Below, in pieces: positions 31,601 to 33,228 of a DNA stretch of 33,228 nucleotides. Positions within the stretch are counted from its first letter, which is position 1, and each line of letters starts with the position of its first letter. A program made the position numbers and the translations under genes. The stretch comes from Candidatus Magasanikbacteria bacterium RIFCSPHIGHO2_02_FULL_48_18. GTDB lineage: Bacteria; Patescibacteriota; Patescibacteriia; Magasanikbacterales; UBA922. The notes under the pieces are model-generated. The model saw only the letters and a list, made by a program, of their open reading frames with translations. It did no database searches and was not told where the DNA came from. Location: contig MFQC01000005.1 of assembly GCA_001784285.1 (NCBI GenBank), positions 1 through 33,228 on the forward strand. Direction: 5' to 3'.

Positions 31601-33228
31601 ATTACTGTCTCATGGAGTGCCAATGGTAATCCTTCTGGAACGTCCTATTATATTCAGTCCCCCAGTAATTCGGCTGTGAATTCCGGATGGATTACCGCGA
31701 CATCACATACATTTTCCTCCCTTGCCTGCGGCACGTCGTATTCCTTTTATGTCAAAGCAAAAAACAGTCAAGGAACGGAAACGGCATGGAGTACCGCACT
31801 CAATATCACCACAACAAGCTGTGAGCCGGGCGGGCCTCCACCTCCTGTTGCGCCGCCCCCTACTCCGCCGCAGAATTCTGAGGGTCCTTCATCAGAAGAA
31901 CAAGAGCTTTTTCCTGATGAAGAAATATTTACCCCAACAGGATTAATCCGTATTGTCGACAAGAAAGGAAAAAACGCTCGGTTTACCGCGACAAGGGATG
32001 TGTCTCTTCTTGTAGATGCAACCTATGCGGATCAAGTGGCATTCTATGAATCAGCCGGTCAGCCTGGGGATAATTTTGATGCGGTTAATTTTGAAGCTAT
32101 TAGTTCGAAAAAATTATGGACACTGCAACCGGGAGATGGAAAGAAATGTGTCAATGCTCGTTTTTTCAACACAAAAAACGGCTATACGTACACCACGTAC
32201 GCATGTGTTATTCTTGATTCCGAGGCTGAACCCCCTCACGTTTCTGCGGAGCTCCCTGAAAGCGGTCGCGTGAGAATATACGGTACGGCAGAACCGCTTG
32301 CGACCATTATTATTGTTAAAGAATCGATTCCCGCTCTTCTCTCGTCGCTTATGCGCCAGATGCCATTGCGAATACAGCTAAGGTCTCTCTTGATTGCAGG
32401 CCTCCATATTCAGACAACGCCGCCGATTGCTCGCGCCACATATTATGCAAAAGCAAATGTAAAAGGAGAATGGGGGTTTACTTTTCAGGAGCCGATTGAT
32501 TTTACAAAATATCGTTTGACAGTCCAGGTACAGGATCTCGCAGGCAATTTTTCCGAAAAAGTGCCGGTGACGGTTGCCACATCAAAGTTTGAACAAGAAA
32601 AAATAGAAATCGGCGGCGGCGCATTTGAAATTGTAAATGAGGAGAATCATCAAATACTCTACACCAACAAACCCGAGGTGACGCTCCTTATTAAAGACAC
32701 CGCTCTCGAATACGCGTATTTTTCAGAATCTCCAAGACCGTTGGTTCAAAAACCATACCAAAATTTTTTCCCGAAGACCCCGGGATTTCAAGAACTTTTG
32801 GGCGCCGAGGTTTTGCCGGAAACGTTTCGAAGTTTTGCATTGATTGATAAGCATGAATTCACCGTTGCCCGGACTCTTACCGGAGGAGATGGAAAAAAAT
32901 GTCTGCTGGGACGCCTGCTCGATGTGGTTGAGACACCAAAGTTGAAAACCGACTTTGCGTGTGTCATTTTGGATACGACGCCGCCCAGCAAACCGACGTT
33001 TGGCACGGTTGCCATTGGCACAGTTTCCGGAACGGGTCAATTGTTTGTGCATTTTGGCGGCACCGCAGAAGACGGCGCAACCGTTGTTTTCGATACCATT
33101 CCTCTTTCTTCAGATAATCCCGCGGCGGCAAATCCTGATGTTGTGATATCATTGTTTACCACGATTGCGGGTCAAAAAAATGCGCAAATCGTAAAAAACG
33201 TGTTTTTATCCTCGCCAAGTGACACACC
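28643..33228 (+). CDS. Giant membrane-anchored SBBP/FN3 surface protein (3' end outside window)
   Basis: An open frame of 1528 codons from the ATG at 28643 to the window edge with no stop. An N-terminal membrane helix (about residues 13-30) precedes a domain starting FFIQNQGQAPGEIVFYA (about 70-275), of the type that precedes SBBP repeats. Seven SBBP repeats (about 280-737) would form one propeller. An Ig-like region follows (about 740-865), then two fibronectin III-like domains (about 866-1057), a Pro/Glu-rich linker (about 1060-1092) and more beta domains. These include two copies of a GDGKKC module ending ACVILD. It is likely a cell-surface adhesion or binding protein. There is no SD; a T run precedes the ATG. 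Confidence 0.88.
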   Translation, partial: MKQQGQRGRGPMLSIIAVSIIVIVGLVLFFQWSKREEPKEAVSPINQPSAEEGGTSLSEVVSSTRLGSFFIQNQGQAPGEIVFYAKQGNGGVYFLKDRLLFENIYPVPSEDGKSKKERRVTYYMRFLGASPQGVLSGREPSETEVNYFSGESANTDIATFQKLMYTNIYPNIDIEFFFTEKGIKYNIFVRPGGDPNQLQFEFFGLASLSLDEKTGGLILETGADSFLHEPPRSYQDIGGERFSVSSRYAVDTAKQIISFDVGSYDTDELLVIDPVLATLSASTYLGSSNLDNIYQIVQDDSGNIYVAGDVDGAGFPAVGSPDDSIYNGSTDVFVSQLSSNLQSLLISTYLGGTNLDSPFGLQIDSSGNILIGVNTNSSDFPILNGYDGVFNDAGANLDIAVVKMPANLQSITASTFVGGASVDLATGMALDSLDTVYVGGWTWSNNFPTTLGAYNTTPLADGETNGIVFALSSNLFSLSYATFIRGATVGATIAEIAINSSNQLYIVGSTADSTYPGTVGTYDPDPPDGPSKNFISRLSLELSNIPLSTFFPAAMTVNGMTIDADGNIFLAGQVRGGGLAETAGTAFPSAAGGIYEGFVSKFSSGLTTLVSTYLGSSDAGLAPTEYAQSIDTDASGNVYVAGVTDGNDFPTTAGAYDTFNGGPDVFLSKLTSDLGTLSGSTYLGGTMDDVPYAVLLGTSRIYVAGYTASADFPTSGAAYDTIYNLGGDGFISAFLNNTVPSASAITPTQATSNTASITTTVADVDLNVTNLAVEHSTDGSTWVSSTIRGGSQGGGEGDGIATTTGNISDIDTDTDGSVALTFEWNTAEDLPDRDDTTVYMRVVPNDGTENGSTVTSGAFAVDTQDPTVPSALSLANVASSSLQFTFPATPSSDTNFYEYKIYYATSSPSISDSAFASSTDANMSAVDFNGETTSDPLAGLTPNTPYYFDLYAYDSWGFNTSTAAEVTTTTLAAVPNALSGAVTASSITVSWSANGNPSGTSYYIQSPSNSAVNSGWITATSHTFSSLACGTSYSFYVKAKNSQGTETAWSTALNITTTSCEPGGPPPPVAPPPTPPQNSEGPSSEEQELFPDEEIFTPTGLIRIVDKKGKNARFTATRDVSLLVDATYADQVAFYESAGQPGDNFDAVNFEAISSKKLWTLQPGDGKKCVNARFFNTKNGYTYTTYACVILDSEAEPPHVSAELPESGRVRIYGTAEPLATIIIVKESIPALLSSLMRQMPLRIQLRSLLIAGLHIQTTPPIARATYYAKANVKGEWGFTFQEPIDFTKYRLTVQVQDLAGNFSEKVPVTVATSKFEQEKIEIGGGAFEIVNEENHQILYTNKPEVTLLIKDTALEYAYFSESPRPLVQKPYQNFFPKTPGFQELLGAEVLPETFRSFALIDKHEFTVARTLTGGDGKKCLLGRLLDVVETPKLKTDFACVILDTTPPSKPTFGTVAIGTVSGTGQLFVHFGGTAEDGATVVFDTIPLSSDNPAAANPDVVISLFTTIAGQKNAQIVKNVFLSSPSDT

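Overview
The window looks like chromosome of a small-genome bacterium, most likely a member of the Candidate Phyla Radiation (Patescibacteria, Parcubacteria-like). This placement is inferred, not proven. Supporting signs are that nearly all starts lack a Shine-Dalgarno (SD) sequence, that a TrbC/VirB2-like pilin is paired with a DsbA-like protein, that EF-Ts is short, and that there are large surface beta-propeller proteins. Genes are tightly packed with gaps of about 8-20 bases, and promoters are close to the sigma70 consensus.

Layout. 1-507 holds the 3' end of 23S rRNA, then 5S rRNA with an extended terminator stem. 530-1339 (minus) is exonuclease III. 1455-4851 is one promoter driving a small acidic protein, then fructose-1,6-bisphosphatase, class I aldolase and GAPDH, a gluconeogenic module. 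4766-5386 (minus) is a membrane-anchored methyltransferase convergent with gap. 5437-6926 (minus) is an atypical GC-rich cassette of three small membrane proteins. All three have strong SD sequences, and the transcript carries overlapping leader hairpins, an intercistronic hairpin and a branched 3' structure. It is transcribed divergently from 7034-16395, a ten-gene run headed by a TrmB-like regulator: HAD hydrolase, GlmU-like nucleotidyltransferase, threonine dehydrogenase, Kbl, GlmS, SemiSWEET, YvcK/GlmR-like, GNAT and an EndoQ-like PHP nuclease.

16416-17167 has a bidirectional terminator, a 54-residue histone H1-like protein, a gene-free stretch, and tRNA-Arg(CCG) and tRNA-Ile(UAU) on the minus strand. 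17283-19360 encodes an RluA-family pseudouridine synthase, guanylate kinase and ribosomal protein L19. 19345-24520 (minus) is an operon of a DsbA-like protein, a cysteine-rich pilin-like membrane protein and UvrA. 24543-26092 is rpsB-tsf. 26084-33228 encodes two SBBP-repeat proteins, each with seven repeats. The second begins at 28643, stays open for about 1528 codons and runs off the window.

Connections. The fbp product, fructose-6-phosphate, is the GlmS substrate. YvcK/GlmR is known to stimulate GlmS in Bacillus, and here the two lie one small gene apart. The pocket residues of GAPDH look NADP-type, which fits an anabolic direction. The most promising undescribed unit is the GC-rich membrane cassette with its structured RNA and a divergent control region shared with the TrmB-like gene.
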